Assembly: GCF_950295315.1 (NCBI RefSeq)
Contig: NC_080165.1
Location: 3,977,734-4,041,733, forward strand
Length of the DNA stretch: 64,000 nucleotides
Source of the DNA: Erinaceus europaeus
Lineage: Eukaryota > Chordata > Mammalia > Eulipotyphla > Erinaceidae
Reading direction: 5' to 3'
Under the pieces are notes generated by a model. It worked only from the letters and a program-made list of their open reading frames with translations. It did not search any database and was not told where the DNA came from. Shown in pieces: positions 9,990-21,395 of the stretch (position 1 is its first letter; each line of letters opens with the position of its first letter). Both the position numbers and the translations under genes were made by a program.

Positions 9990-11480
9990 GATCTCGGGCA
10001 TGTCATCTGCTGGTGGCAGCCAGTGTTTCTCCTTCTGTCACCAAGAGTGCTGAGCTGCAAGCTGAACCCAGCTGGGGCCCTAACCGTGGAGCCCTGAGAT
10101 TCCCAAACAGACTTGATGGGCCTAGAAACCCCTCTCCCCATTGTTACTGGTCATTTCTATAAGGACCCCATAGGTCCTTGCCCTCAACTTGAATCAACAA
10201 TGGTAGAGAACATTCATCTTCCGAAGGAAGGCTGGACAACAGACTCTATGCTACACCTGACGAAGATGGGTCCTGATATTGGGGCAGCTTGGAATGTTCC
10301 TACTCATGACCACAGAATGTGAGCTCAGATCTACAGGGATGCAGAGGTCACATAGGCTCCTAAGCTGAATATGGGCCCCAGATCACATCAAATAGATGGG
10401 GTTTACAGTCAACAATATTTATACCCCTTTCCCATATTAGGGAGCTACTCTCTTCCCTGATCCAGCTTTCTGGTCCTTTTCCCAGGCATGACATCATCTC
10501 CCTATACAATAATTAGGATTCACCTGCATATCAGATTTCAGGCTCAGGCAAAAAAAACAAAAACAAAAAAAAACACTAAGATAGCTACAGGCCCTTTTAA
10601 ATATAACTAAAATATGCCTACTAGCTATCTACAAAATGCAGGATCCCCCAATACTTCATCTGCACTATGCCAGTCCTTAGGTTCATGACTGTTCAACAAT
10701 TTGTTTGGCTTTGTATGTTAACTCTCTTTTCAGTCACCGGGTTCCAGATGCCAGCATGATGCCAACCAGACTTCCCTGGACAGACAACCCCACCAATGTG
10801 TCCTGTAGCCCCACTTACCCAGAGCCCTGCCCCACTAGGGAAAGAGAGAGACAGGCTGGGAGTATGGATCCACCTGCCAACACCCATGTTCAGAGGGGAA
10901 GCAATTACAGAAGCCAGACCTTCCACCTTCTGCCTCCCACAATGACCCTGGGTCCATGCTCCCAGAGGGTTAAAGAATAGGAAAGCTGTCAGGGGAGGGG
11001 ATGGGATACAGAGTTCTCTGTTGTTTTCTCTGGGATGGGTTCACGGGCAGGTAACAGATGACCATAAACACACAGCTGAGCTGAGAATACAGTTTAATCT
11101 TTATTCAGGAGCTGGAAAACAGTCCAGCACCTAATCACCACACCATGTGCTCCTCCATCTTTCTCCTCAAGCGGCAGAGTCAGGAACTCAGGAAGTATGT
11201 AGGGTAGGGGGTGGGGAGAAGGAAGAAGCATGAAACTAGCAAGGGCTAAACCAAATCTCCCGGAGGCGGGGGGAAGTGAGACCAAACCAATGTAACAGAA
11301 AAGACCATGTAAATAGACCATAATGTCAAGCAATGTAACAGAAGCAGAACTAGATCCCAGAAACAGAACTAGAAGCATACCAACAGTTCTGGTGGTGGGA
11401 ATTCTGTGAAGTTATACCCCTCTTATCCTATGATTTTTGTCAGTGTTTCCTTTTTATAAGTAAAAAATTAAAAAATAGAG
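9990..11480 (+). mobile_element. L1-3'B element, interrupted by a solo LTR
   Basis: This is the longest 5' extent of the L1-3'B family in the window. Landmarks run from GGGCCTAGAAACCCCTCTCCCC through GATCCAGCTTTCTGGTCCTTTTCCC, TCAACAATTTGTTTGGCTTTG and CCCACTAGGGAAAGAGAGAGACAG to TGACCCTGGGTCCATGCTCCCAGAGG. After the LTR the end resumes at TTCTGGTGGTGGGAATTC and finishes TTTTTATAAGTAAAAAATT. Copies elsewhere are 5'-truncated with poly(A) ends, as expected for LINE-mobilised sequence. Confidence 0.85.
11019..11385 (-). mobile_element. Solo LTR, 367 bp, antisense, inside L1-3'B
   Basis: It begins TGTTGTTTTC and ends ATACCAACA, giving TG...CA ends. Flanks are GTTCTC (11013-11018) and GTTCTG (11386-11391), a 6-bp target-site duplication with one change. 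The uninterrupted L1-3'B copies read GTTCTGGTGG here. The antisense polyadenylation signal TTTATT is near 11099. It shares GGTAACAGATGACCA and the TGTTGGTATGCTTCT end (antisense) with the LTRs at 55-59 kb. Confidence 0.85.
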
Positions 11481-11611
11481 ATTATTGGTCACATTAATGA
11501 CATGCTTTGAGTTGACATGTAAATGAACATTCATAAAGTTACATAAAGTTTTTGCATTATATTTGATGTACATTTTTTTAGAGCAAAACTGAAGACCACA
11601 ATATAGAACTG

Positions 11612-11850
11612 CTTTGCCTCAGGAGTCAGGCATAAGGATCCCGGTTTGAGCCCCCGGCTGGCTCCCCACCTGCAGGGGAGTCGCTTCACAGGCGGTGAAG
11701 CAGGTCTGCAGGTGTCTGTCTTTCTCTCCCCTTCTCTGTGTTCCCCTCCTCTCTCCATTTCTCTCTGTTCTATCCAACAATGACAACAAGAATAACTACA
11801 ACAATAAAACAAGGGCAACAAAAAGGGAATAAATAAATAAATAAATATTA
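11612..11850 (+). mobile_element. SINE-A, 5'-deleted
   Basis: GGAGTCAGGCATAAGGATCC joins the first head bases directly to the second half of the head. The normal core, body and GGGCAACAAAAAGGGAATAA tail follow. Confidence 0.9.
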
Positions 11851-11893
11851 AGAGAAATAAAGGAAGGAAGGAAGGAAGGAAGGAAGGAAGGAA

Positions 11894-11934
<41 letters not shown>

Positions 11935-11952
11935 GAAGAAAGAAAGAAAGAA
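11851..11952. repeat. (AAGG)n then (AAAG)n microsatellite on a SINE tail
   Basis: About nine AAGG steps are followed by about sixteen AAAG steps. The tract directly extends the A-rich tail of the preceding SINE. Confidence 0.95.
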
Positions 11953-11961
11953 ATGCTTCCC

Positions 11962-12062
11962 CTGGGCTGGGGGACTAGCGTAATGATCAGTCTGTCATGC
12001 CTATGGCACCAAAGGCCTCAGTGTTAATCCCCCAAAACTGAGCCAGCAATGATCTTATGAGA
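11962..12062 (+). mobile_element. SINE-C, diverged
   Basis: GGGACTAGCGTAATGATCAG...TCATGCCTATGGCACC...CCCAAAACTGAGCCAGCAATG follows the SINE-C order. Confidence 0.5.
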
Positions 12063-12274
12063 TTAGTTTTTCTTATTTATTTGTTTGTTTATTTGATAGT
12101 TTTCTTATTCTTTAACCCTCTGGGATTATTTGTAAGGCCTCATCTTCTTTTCCTTTCCAAGTCACACATACACCTATTATATTCAAATGCCCTCCTTTTT
12201 CCTCTTCTCTCTGGTTCCTGATGGAGTTGAAGTTCAGAGCCCTCTGGTCATCCTTCCCCTATCATTCATTTCTT

Positions 12275-12545
12275 TGTTTATTTAGTTGTTTATTTTGCCA
12301 CCAGAGTCACACCTAGATCTCAGTGCAGGCATGACTAATCGAGAGCAATTCTCACCAGTTTTTTTTTTTCTTTTTCTTTTGACTGCACAGAAAGAAACTG
12401 AGAGGAGAGTAGGAGATAGGGAGACACTTGCAGACCTCCTGCCCCTCTAACTCCTAGGGAAGTGTCCCCTCTGCTGTGGCTGTGGGGGTGGGGACTCAAA
12501 CCTAGGTCCTTGTCCTTAACCAGCTGTGCCACCATTTGGCCCATA
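12275..12545 (-). mobile_element. Composite tRNA-SINE, antisense, diverged
   Basis: TATTTTGCCACCAGAGTCAC and AATTCTCACC correspond to the long-form extension. GACACTTGCAGACCTCCTGCC and GGGGACTCAAACCTAGGTCC match the antisense body and head. Confidence 0.6.
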
Positions 12546-13095
12546 AAAATAATTTTAAACAGATATCAGATGGTAGAAGGTACTTCCATATTCTGGTCCC
12601 AATCTCAGAGTAATTTCATATAAATAGTCATGTAGAAGACAAACTTGGGATCAGCGAGATCACCGTGAGGAAAGGTGTGTTGCTGTTACTGTCAGAAGCC
12701 AAGAGCCAGCAAGTCACCAGGGGCAGGGCAGCATCACCATTTTCTCCAGCTGTGACATTCTCTGTGTATGTGTTATAAGCTTGGCCAACCCTCACTATGA
12801 CAGTTAGCACTTAACTAATTCATTGGCCCTGGTAGATGGAAGGCAGAGTGAAATCTGGTAGTTTGGGACAAAGAGAATTGGGTGCTCTCGCAGGGAAGCA
12901 CTGCACAGGATCTCCTGATAAGCATTAGTATCCCTGACACTATTCCTTCAACAGAGCCACACTGTCAAAAGGTAAAAAGGTTCCTGCTGTCTTAGGGTTC
13001 CAAAATACAATCGATAGTTAATGTTATCATCACATTATTTGGTAATTGGGTTAACTTTGAAAAGTCCTTTTGTTAGGGTTTGCTGTACAGTACTC
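12546..13095. other. No feature recognised
   Basis: Unique-looking sequence with no long frame, repeat head or tail. Confidence 0.4.
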
Positions 13096-13530
13096 AGTAT
13101 CTTGTATATAGCTGTGCCACTGGTTCTGATCTACTTGGTCTAGGCTTTTGAGAGAGTCCGCATATCAAATACACAGATGCCGGCCAGGCTTCCCTGGACT
13201 GAAGACCCCACCAATGTGTCCTGGAGCTCTGCTTCCCCAGAGCCCCACCCTGCTAGGGAAAGAGAGAGGCAAACTGGGAGTATGGATCCACCTGTCAACA
13301 CCCATGTTCAGCGGGGGAGCAATTACAGAAGCCAGACCTTCCACCTTCTGCAACCCACAATGACCCTGGGTCCATGCTCCCAGAGGGATAGAGAATGGGA
13401 AAGCTATCAGGGGAGGGGATGGGATATGGAGATTGGGTGGTGGGAATTGTGTGGAGTTGTACCCTTCCGACCCTATGGTTTTGTTAATTTATCCTTTCTT
13501 AAATAAAAAATTTAAAAAAAAAAGGTAAAA
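13096..13530 (+). mobile_element. L1-3'B element, 5'-truncated
   Basis: It runs from about GATGCCGGCCAGGCTTCCCTG through CCCTGCTAGGGAAAGAGAGA and TCCATGCTCCCAGAGGGATA to TATGGTTTTGTTAATTTATCC and a poly(A) end. The open frame over it recurs in other copies only because the sequence is shared. Confidence 0.9.
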
Positions 13531-13659
13531 ATGCTCCAGCTGATTGATTTCAGGTGAAAATGTCCCTACTGAAGGGATATGTGATGGACAAAGTTTGTAT
13601 CATGTCTAACACCTCCAGCCATACTGGACAACCAAATCTTGTCAAGTTCTGGACAGCTT

Positions 13660-13669
13660 GTTTCTTCTC

Positions 13670-13709
<40 letters not shown>

Positions 13710-13761
13710 TCCCCTCTATTTCTCTCTCTCTCTCTCTTTCTTTCCTCCCCCCCCCCCACTG
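13660..13761. repeat. (TTTC)n / (CT)n / poly(C) microsatellite
   Basis: TTTC repeats run from about 13668 to 13710, then (CT)n, then a C run at 13747-13758. Confidence 0.95.
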
Positions 13762-13984
13762 TTTCTCTTGTTCGAGTCACGACATTGTGGCACTGCCATT
13801 CCTGACAGGTTATCTCTATGTAGCCTGACACTGCTGCCTGCTGAATCTTCCTGAAGCACAGGGGAGCTAGATAGAACTTGAATACGTATGTTTTGCTCAT
13901 ATGAGGTCTAGGAATTGATCCCAGATGAAAGAGTAACAAAGATAAAACTAGTGGACCCTCATTGATGGTGGAAAAAGTCCCTAG

Positions 13985-14185
13985 TGGGGCCAGGCGGTGC
14001 TGCACCCGGTTCAGCGCACACATGACAGAGCTCAGGGACCTGAATTCAAGCCCCTGGTTCTCTCTTGCAGGAGGAAATCTTTTTAAATGGCGAAGAAGGC
14101 TTCAGGTGTTCCTTGGTCTCTTTCCCTATTTCCACTGGACCTCTCAGTTTATCTCTGTCTCAATCCAATATTTTTTTAAAGTAAA
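13985..14185 (+). mobile_element. SINE-B
   Basis: The head GGGGCCAGGCGGTGCTGCAC is followed by GGTTCAGCGCACACATGACA and GAATTCAAGCCCCTGGTTC. A CT-rich body and an ATCCAATATTTTTTTAAAG end complete it. Confidence 0.8.
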
Positions 14186-14374
14186 GAAACGGTCTTTAGT
14201 TTCTTTCTCTCACTCCCATAAAAATAAATAGACTTCCTAAAATTCTATGTGGTTAGTCTCTTAAAACTGTGGATAGTAGGTCATAAGATAAGTGTTCTAC
14301 TTATGTTCAACTGTTTTAGTACTGTAGTCATAAAAATAACTGTGTACCATAAATTTCCATCTGCATTATTTTCT

Positions 14375-14552
14375 TTCCGTTTCTTTTATGGAAAGAAACA
14401 GAAAGACAGAGGCAGAGAAAGAAAGCAGAAGAGACCACAGCACCTTCAAGAGACCACGCTTCCCTCGGCGTGAAGGGGTCCAGCTCAAACGTCTGTGGGC
14501 AGCTGGGCAGAGCAGTGCGCTAGCCACTTGAGTAATCTCACTCGCCCCATCT
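14375..14552 (-). mobile_element. Diverged tRNA-SINE, antisense
   Basis: GAAACAGAAAGACAGAGGCAG is a purine-rich body. GAGCAGTGCGCTAGCCACTTGAGTAATCTC looks like an antisense tRNA-like head. Confidence 0.5.
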
Positions 14553-14945
14553 GCAATTTTTCTGCACTCATTTCTGATTTCCACTTTAACTGTTTCTTCG
14601 ATCCTTTGTGGGAAAATGGACATCCAACCGCTGAGCATATTGACGTGAATTCAGCTGGTAGTCATGACTGTGGGACAGGTTTGTCGAGGCGTTCACGTGT
14701 GTGTACCTATGTGGACAATTTTGTGTCATAGAGAAGAAACAGAAAGCAGTAAAAAGATTGTAAAGCTTTGTTCAGATTGAGCAGAGGATAGACTCATAAC
14801 TTTTAAGCTGGCATCTCTAACAAGTGTGTTTTTTCCTAAGTAGACAATATGTTAGTGTTGACATGAAATAGTTATTGATTGTAATTATAGAAGTCATTCA
14901 TTGAAGACAGAGACCACAGGCAGAGTCGCTGAGTCTAGAGTAAGC
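14553..14945. other. No feature recognised
   Basis: No recognisable repeat or gene. Confidence 0.4.
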
Positions 14946-14947
14946 AA

Positions 14948-15122
14948 AGTGGAAGAATTGACTGGCCATTATATGACTTCCCTGCCTGATGCTCTGTGGT
15001 CCCAAGTTCAATCCCTAGTACACCTTAAACCAGAGCTGAGAAGTACTCTGTTATATATCTTTCTCCATATCCTTCTCTCTGCATTTCTTTCTCATAAAAA
15101 CAAGATAAATAATATACTTTAA
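14948..15122 (+). mobile_element. SINE-D-like copy
   Basis: CCTGATGCTCTGTGGTCCCAAGTTCAATCCCTAGTACACC...CCAGAGCTGAGAAGTACTCTG is the tRNA-like and core portion. It ends in a CT-rich body and an A-rich tail. Confidence 0.6.
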
Positions 15123-15274
15123 CAAAAAAGGAACTAAGAAAAACAAATGTGTGATTTTGGCGTAACAGATTAGTTGTCATTTTTTTTTTCTTCTCTCAAA
15201 ATCTATGCTGATCAAGGAGAGAGAAATAATAGTATACTCAAAATAGTAGTTGTATAAAAGACTATGAAAAAATG

Positions 15275-15492
15275 GTAGGCTTTTTCATGGCTTTATTTAT
15301 TTGTCCATGTATTTTTTTTAAGACAGAGAAAGAGAGACCAAGAATGAAGAGAGAGACAGAGAGAAGAAACACTACAGCTTTGCTCTACTGCTGGTCAAGC
15401 TTTCGATTTGCAAGATACGCCCAGGTGACAACTGGCCCCTGTGCCTGGGGAAGCTTGGGCTTTCTCCTGGTCATGACGATGAAGTTTTAGAA
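15275..15492 (-). mobile_element. Diverged tRNA-SINE, antisense
   Basis: A TTTATTTATTTG start is followed by an AGACAGAGAAAGAGAGACC body and CACTACAGCTTTGCTCTACTGC, the antisense of the AGCAG...CTGCAG block. Confidence 0.45.
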
Positions 15493-15902
15493 GTTTTTCA
15501 TGTGTGGTTGTAGCTTAGATGGACTACTTCAAGATAGTCTTGGTGGTAAAAGAATATAAGTAAGACATATTTTTGTTTGATCATTCTTTGTCCTGTATTC
15601 TAGTTTCCATCTTTTCCACAACCACAACCTACAAATAGTTATTAGCTACTCTTCTGAGATAGAGTTAGTGGGTGCACTCAGGGACCACGGAAGGTTTTGG
15701 GGGCGAGGGGTAGAAGTGGCTGTTTCTTCTATGATCTGTTTTTGTTCTAAAAGATTGTCCTTCAATGCTGTTCTTCTTCAGGATGTTAACCTAAAGTCCT
15801 CATATCAATCTTGTGGAGATTAGAGTGAACACATATAATAGAGTATAGTTTGATGGAACTCTAGGATTTATAAACTCGTTTGAACTGGGTGTTATATTTA
15901 CC
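15493..15902. other. No feature recognised
   Basis: No recognisable repeat or gene. Confidence 0.4.
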
Positions 15903-15904
15903 TC

Positions 15905-16162
15905 ACAGGCAGAAGTTGAATAACAAGATCAGAAGAGAAAACACAAGTGGAACCTGAACTGGAATTGGTGTATTGCACTAAAGTAAAAGACTCTGGTGTG
16001 GGTTGGGGGGAGAGTACAGGTCCTGGAAAAGGAGGACAGAGGACCTAGTGAGGGCTGTATTGTTATGTGGAAAACTGAGAAATATTATTCATGTACAAAC
16101 TAATGTATTTACTGTTGACTGTAAAACATTAATTCCTCAATAAAGACATGTTTTAAAAAGAT
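15905..16162 (+). mobile_element. L1-3'A end
   Basis: Landmarks are GAGAAAACACAAGTGGAACC, GGTGTATTGCACTAAAGTAAAAGACTC, ATGTACAAACTAATGTATTTAC and GTAAAACATTAATTCCTCAATAAAG. This is the same 3' end as at 58.2-58.4 kb and 39.6 kb. Confidence 0.85.
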
Positions 16163-16778
16163 ATACCCTAACAATATGTATTACTAAATAATAGCTATTA
16201 TCCCCAAAGAAAATAAGGTTTCATAAATAATTAATAAAAAAAAGTACAGAGAACTTCTATCTTCAACAGAAAATAAATGTACAACAAGCAAATCTGAAGC
16301 AAAAATACTAGAACAGCCCAACCATAAACCTAAAATAAAATAAATGGGTTCTATTATTAGATTCAAAAAAATAATAAGAAGCCAGGTAGAAATATTCACT
16401 GTGTAAATCCAATAATGACAAGATAAATGAAAACAGTAAAACTGAAATTCAGTCGAGAATGGGTTTAACTGACCATATTAAGGATCTCTTTCACACAGAA
16501 ACAGAAATATTAGAAAAAAAAAAAAAAAAGAGGAGGAGGTGTACTATAAAGTTTAAAATACATGGGAGATAAAACTAGAAACACACAGTTAAATGCATTA
16601 TCCAGAACATAAATGGAAGGAAGTTATTTGGAGAAATGAAAATCACTTTATCGAAATTGACACCACCAAGGGTTTAAACTCTATATGGGGAAGCAAGATG
16701 CCACTAGCAGAGTCCAAGTTTATCTTACACATTTTTGTAAAGCACTATTACTGGGTGTTCTACTGGTGGAGGGAGAAA
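16163..16778. other. AT-rich, no confident feature
   Basis: A poly(A) run lies near 16513-16528. The remainder resembles decayed LINE sequence but no landmark is firm. Confidence 0.35.
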
Positions 16779-17855
16779 TGCCAGGGGCCAGCCCCAGCAG
16801 GTTATTAGGGTAACCTGGAGGAGGAGGGGCATCTGCGAAGAACGAAGGATGAGAGACAGACGAGTGAGTTGATGCTGAATCAAGCTCAAGCAGACATCTC
16901 TGTCTTACTTAAGCAGAACTTTATTTTTGTAGTCTCATAAGGCTTAGATCATTCAAACAAAAATCACCAAGGTATTAATTATTAAAAACAAAAATCACCA
17001 AGTAAGAACAGCACAGGTAGGGAACTCCTCCTGCTTTGTGGAACATTTACCTTCCAGGGGCACTTTCTGCCCTAGAGATCACATCACCGTTTCTGTGTCT
17101 TTTGTTTTTCCTGTACCTGTGTGCTAGGCAAACGTCCTATTGATTAAGATTAATATTCTACATTTTATGATATTCTCTTGGCACTGTGCATCATAAGACA
17201 ATGGTTTATAGAAAGTTCAAGCTTGTTATGTTGCTAGGGGTCTTAAAAAATTGAGTAGCCCACTTTTCATAAAATCTGTTCCATTGTTTGATCAAGGAGC
17301 CTTGTTTTATTTTGTTCCGAGTTAAACTCTCTAGCTAGAATCCATCTTCTGTGTATGCTCACTATGTGACTTAGGTTCTCGTGTACTATTCCTGCATAAG
17401 GAGGTGGGAGCATAGTGGTGGACAGTAGATTAAAAGGCCCATTGTATCTATGCAGGTACCAGAACTTTCCATTAACTATTTATGTTATGTAAGGTGGCCC
17501 CTCCACTGTGGGAACCACCAATATTTTTCTATATTTTGGGGGGAACACTAAAGGAAGTGGTGTAGATAAAGGGGAAAACATTTCTTCCTATTGGGACCTC
17601 CTGAAAAGTTCTGCATTACTGATATTGCTTGTTCCATTATGTTCAATCTTACAGAGTGCAGTGCAGGTTTTGTCATTATTTTTGTTATTGATCAGGCTCT
17701 GAGCCTGGCCATAGGTAAATATTATTAAGACCACACAGAGCTTAATCATGGCAAAAGGCGAGATGGTTTCAGTTTGGCCTAGAGAGTCCAGCCGTGCTGA
17801 GCTTCCTGCGAAGCTGGTACCATGTCAAGCAGCTCGCATGGCGGCGCCTGTGCTA
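16779..17855 (-). mobile_element. Probable LTR, about 1.08 kb, antisense
   Basis: GAGAAA occurs just outside both candidate ends (16773-16778 and 17856-17861), consistent with a 6-bp target-site duplication. The left end is TGCCAGGGGCC; the right end reads TGTGCTA, where CA would be expected. On the antisense strand AATAAAG near 16921 lies about 140 bp before the LTR end, as expected for a polyadenylation signal before U5. The duplication is short, so chance cannot be excluded. Confidence 0.5.
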
Positions 17856-17861
17856 GAGAAA

Positions 17862-18195
17862 TTCATCTAATCAGAGGACTCCCAGGAGGAACTCAGAGGG
17901 ACTAGATATATACTCACAGTTGCTTATTATTTATATGTCTGTAGATATATCACGTGCCAAATCCCCTGAGTTATCTTAGAATTTTTTAAATCAACATTAA
18001 GTCACTAATAAAACTTAAAGAAAAAAATGTTTACACCATGACCAAGTGAAATGTCTCACAGGGGTAAAATTGTGGTTCACCTGTGCTATTCTTTGTGCCG
18101 CATCAGGTCGGCTATAAGGGGGTAAAAGAATTGTAACTATTTCAACAGATTCTGAGTAAATCATCAACTAGATACAACATTCTTTTATGATAAAA
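17862..18195. other. No feature recognised
   Basis: No recognisable repeat or gene. Confidence 0.35.
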
Positions 18196-18199
18196 CTTT

Positions 18200-19645
18200 T
18201 AAAAGGATGGTAATTAAGGGAAATATCTTGACATACTAAAAGCCACATACAAAACCAACAAAAAACTTACATCATACTTAATGGCCAGAAACTAACAGGT
18301 ATACCCTTTATATCAGGAACAAGGCAATGGTGTTCACTACTTCCATCAGTATTCAACATAATCTTGAAAGTTGTAGTCATATTTCTTGTCACTAAGAAGA
18401 AATAGAAATTAAAATGAATCTAAATGGAAAATGGAGAAGTAAAACTATAAGTGTCTGCAGATGGCATAATAGTATAAATAGTAAACCCTAAAGAACCAAG
18501 TAGAAAACTTTTAGAAACCATTAGGCCAATGGGACTACATCAAACTGAAAGGTCATCATGCAAACAGAAGGACACTCAATAGAATGAAAGAACTTTACAC
18601 AATATACTTCAGAAAAGGATTTAAAACCCAAATACATAAAGAACTCAGTAAACTTAACAAAAACAAAGACAAATAACCACAACAACATGAAAATGTGCAG
18701 AGATTTCACTAAGGGAGAGATCCAGAGGGCCAGCTGATGAATGAGGAAATGCTTGAGTCATTGATCATCAGAGAAGTGCAAATGAAGACAGTGACATGCT
18801 ATCACTTTACATTTGTGAGAATATCAGACATTAGAAAGGGTAGAAACAACAAATACTCAAGAGGACACAAGTAAAAGACACTCTGTACTCAGGTGGGAAT
18901 GTAAGTTGGTCTAACCCTATGGAAAATAGTCTAGATATTTTTCAAAATACTAGAAATATACCTACTCAGTGACCTATTAATTGTTCCCCTGGTGATTTGC
19001 CCTAAGGAAACAAAACCACTTATCTGAAGAAATCTATGTACACTTATATTCATAGCAGTGCAATCTTTAATAGCCCAAACTTGAAAGAAATCCATATATT
19101 CAGTCTTCAGAGTATCACATCACACAACGGAACACTACTCAGTTGTGAAAAATGATGAAGTCATCTCCTTTGACTTGTCTTGCATAGAACTAGAAGATAT
19201 ATTGTGGTAACAGAGGTGGCCCTGTGGATAAAGCATTGGGCTCTTATGCATGAGGTCCTGAGTTCAGTCCCTGGCAGCACATGTACCAGAGTGATGTCTG
19301 GTTCTTTCTCTCTTGCTTATCTTTCTAATAAATAAAATCTTTTAAAAAAAGAACTAGAAGATATAATATTAGATGAAATAAGTCAAAAAGAGAGGGACCA
19401 ATAATAGAACTGTCTCATTTATAGGTGGAATTTAAGAAGTAAGGACAGAGAGGGAAACCACAAAGTGAAACTTGAACTTAGTGTGGCATATTGCACCAAA
19501 GCGTAGAACTCTGGGGAAGGAGAAGGAGGGAGGGAGTGGAGAAAACCTTGATAGCTTGTCATGTGAAACACAGGAAGAAGAGAAATTCTACCCTTGTATC
19601 AAAGCTCCTTTGTACAACATTAATCCCCCACCCCCAAAAATCAAG
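18200..19645 (+). pseudogene. Decayed L1 ORF2 C-terminal part and 3' UTR
   Basis: Sense L1 landmarks appear in order: ATCAGGAACAAGGCAATGG, GATGAATGAGGAAATGCTTG, AGAGAAGTGCAAATGAAGAC, GAACACTACTCAGTTGTGAAAAATG, TAGATGAAATAAGTCAAAAAGAG and ATTGCACCAAAGCGTAGAACTC. The frame is broken throughout, and the fragment is a dead 3' piece. A SINE-D is nested near its end. Confidence 0.85.
19203..19351 (+). mobile_element. SINE-D nested in L1, with target-site duplication
   Basis: Landmarks are TGTGGATAAAGCATTGGGCTC, CCCTGGCAGCACATGTACCAG, TCTTTCTAATAAATAAAATC and poly(A). AGAACTAGAAGATATA flanks it on both sides (about 19187-19202 and 19352-19367). This clean duplication dates the SINE after the L1. 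Confidence 0.9.
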
Positions 19646-19659
19646 AGAATTTAGTAACA

Positions 19660-20585
19660 GGCTAAAAAATTAATGTACAAGAATCAGAGACATTCCTATA
19701 GGCAAGTAATAAAATAGAAAAAAAAATCAATTAATTTATTATAGCATCAAAAAGAACTAGACATCTAGGTATAACTTTAAGAGAGATGACAAAAAAATGT
19801 CCACTGAAAATTATGAATTATTATAAAAAGAAGACCCAAGGAAATGGAAAGAGATACCCCATCATCATGGATTGGAAGAGTTAGTATCACCAAAATAACC
19901 AAAATTAATATGCAGGTTTAATGCAATTACATAAAGATTACTATGGACTTCTTTACAGAAACAGAACAGATGCAACAGAGTTTATCTGGAACCAGGAAAG
20001 TTCAATAATTACTCAAAAATTCTGAAAAGAATGATAATGGAAGGATTACATCCCCTTTTTTCAACTACACTACAGGTCCAACATAATCAAAACAGGACCA
20101 CCCTATGTCACAATGCACAAAGATAAACTCAAAATTAATCAAAGATTTAGAGATTAGATTTAGTAGACCAGAAACCATAGAATACATAGGAGAAAACATA
20201 AGCAGAATATTATATGATACCTGCTTCGAATTGTCTTGAGTTATAAATCTAATAGCAAGAAAAGAAAAAGAAACAATAAACCATTGGGACTGAAGTAAGC
20301 TGAAAATCTGCATAGCAAAAGGAACCATCACCAGAAGAGGTAATCACCCTATAGAATGTGAAAAGGTATTTACACACCACACATAAGACAAAGAGCTAAT
20401 AACCAAGAAATATGAAGAACTCATAAAACTCATTAATAAAATCACAGAAAGGGAGAAAGAACTGAGCAAATGTTTTCTTCAATGAAGACGCTCAGGTGGC
20501 CAACATACACGTGAAAAAATGTTCAAGATCATTAATTAGCAGAGATACAAATCAAAGTAGCCAACCTCGTATAACCTGTTTTGAG
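19660..20585 (+). pseudogene. Decayed L1 ORF2 fragment
   Basis: Landmarks include CATCTAGGTATAACTTTAAG, GAAATGGAAAGAGATACCCC, CAAAATAACCAAAATTAATATGC, CCATTGGGACTGAAG and TTTTCTTCAATGAAGACGC. These are ORF2 sequences downstream of the reverse transcriptase. There are many stops. Confidence 0.8.
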
Positions 20586-20589
20586 TTTT

Positions 20590-21098
20590 TTTCAAAAACT
20601 CCACTATAAGACAATTCAGAAGACAAAACTCACTTCTTCTCTTTTATTGAAATCATAATTTAGATTCCACAAACTTGATCTGCTCAGGGTATACATCAGT
20701 GTTTTTTCATATAGATCTGAATTTACTCTGTTATGGATTTTTGGTGCATCCACACTCAATTCTGCTTAGTTAACTGTCAGGCACATGAAGATTCATTGGC
20801 TGCCCAGAGCAAGTAAGTTTCCTAGTTTCTGGTAGAGGTGTTGTGTGCATGTTGAGACATGCCACCAGTTCTTCATCCACAGATGCTCTTAGACCAGCCT
20901 TTGAAGATTGACACAGTTGAGTTTTTAGAGACTATTACATCTTTCCTGAGTACATGCTTGCTGTACTTCTTGCAGGGAGGCCTCTTCTCAGACACAGACT
21001 CCTGGCATGCCCACTCTGCTGCGCACCAGATGCAGGCGTCTAGGAGAATGCAATCCAAGGCAGTAGGGAAAGAGACTTACAGGATTCAGTCAGTGTCT
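20590..21098. other. No confident feature
   Basis: The sequence is moderately GC-rich near 20960-21060. It may belong to the flank of the LTR that follows, but no landmark is firm. Confidence 0.35.
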
Positions 21099-21191
21099 GG
21101 TGCTGGTGCTGTGACAAGAGATGATCCGGGGAATGTTTGATGGACAAATCTGTTTATTGAACAGCAAAGCAGGGCTTATAAGGGGTTTCAG

Positions 21192-21361
21192 GAGGAAGTG
21201 ATGTGTGTGTACAATATATGGCAGGGAGGAAGTGACATGTGTATACAATATATGATAGGGAGGAAGTGACATGTGTAGACCATATATGGTAGGGAGGAAG
21301 TGACATGTGTAGACCATATATGGTAGGGAGGAAGTGACATGTGTAGACCATATATGGTAAG
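21192..21361. repeat. 34-bp minisatellite, 5 copies, in LTR U3; three carry a CArG box
   Basis: Units begin GAGGAAGTGA at 21192, 21226, 21260, 21294 and 21328, exactly 34 bp apart. Units 3, 4 and 5 contain the 12-bp palindrome ACCATATATGGT, whose core CCATATATGG (21280, 21314, 21348) fits the serum response factor consensus CC(A/T)6GG. Units 1 and 2 have CAATATATGG and CAATATATGA. Confidence 0.95.
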
Positions 21362-21395
21362 GAGGCAAAGACTCTGGGGGAGGGTCAGGACTTTT

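Noticed and set aside
13177..13506. Frame of about 109 residues recurring in several places (13.2, 21.5, 10.7, 48.8 kb) as a conserved protein
   Set aside because: The recurrence is explained by shared L1-3'B repeat sequence. It is truncated or shifted in most copies and lies in a 3' UTR-like end.
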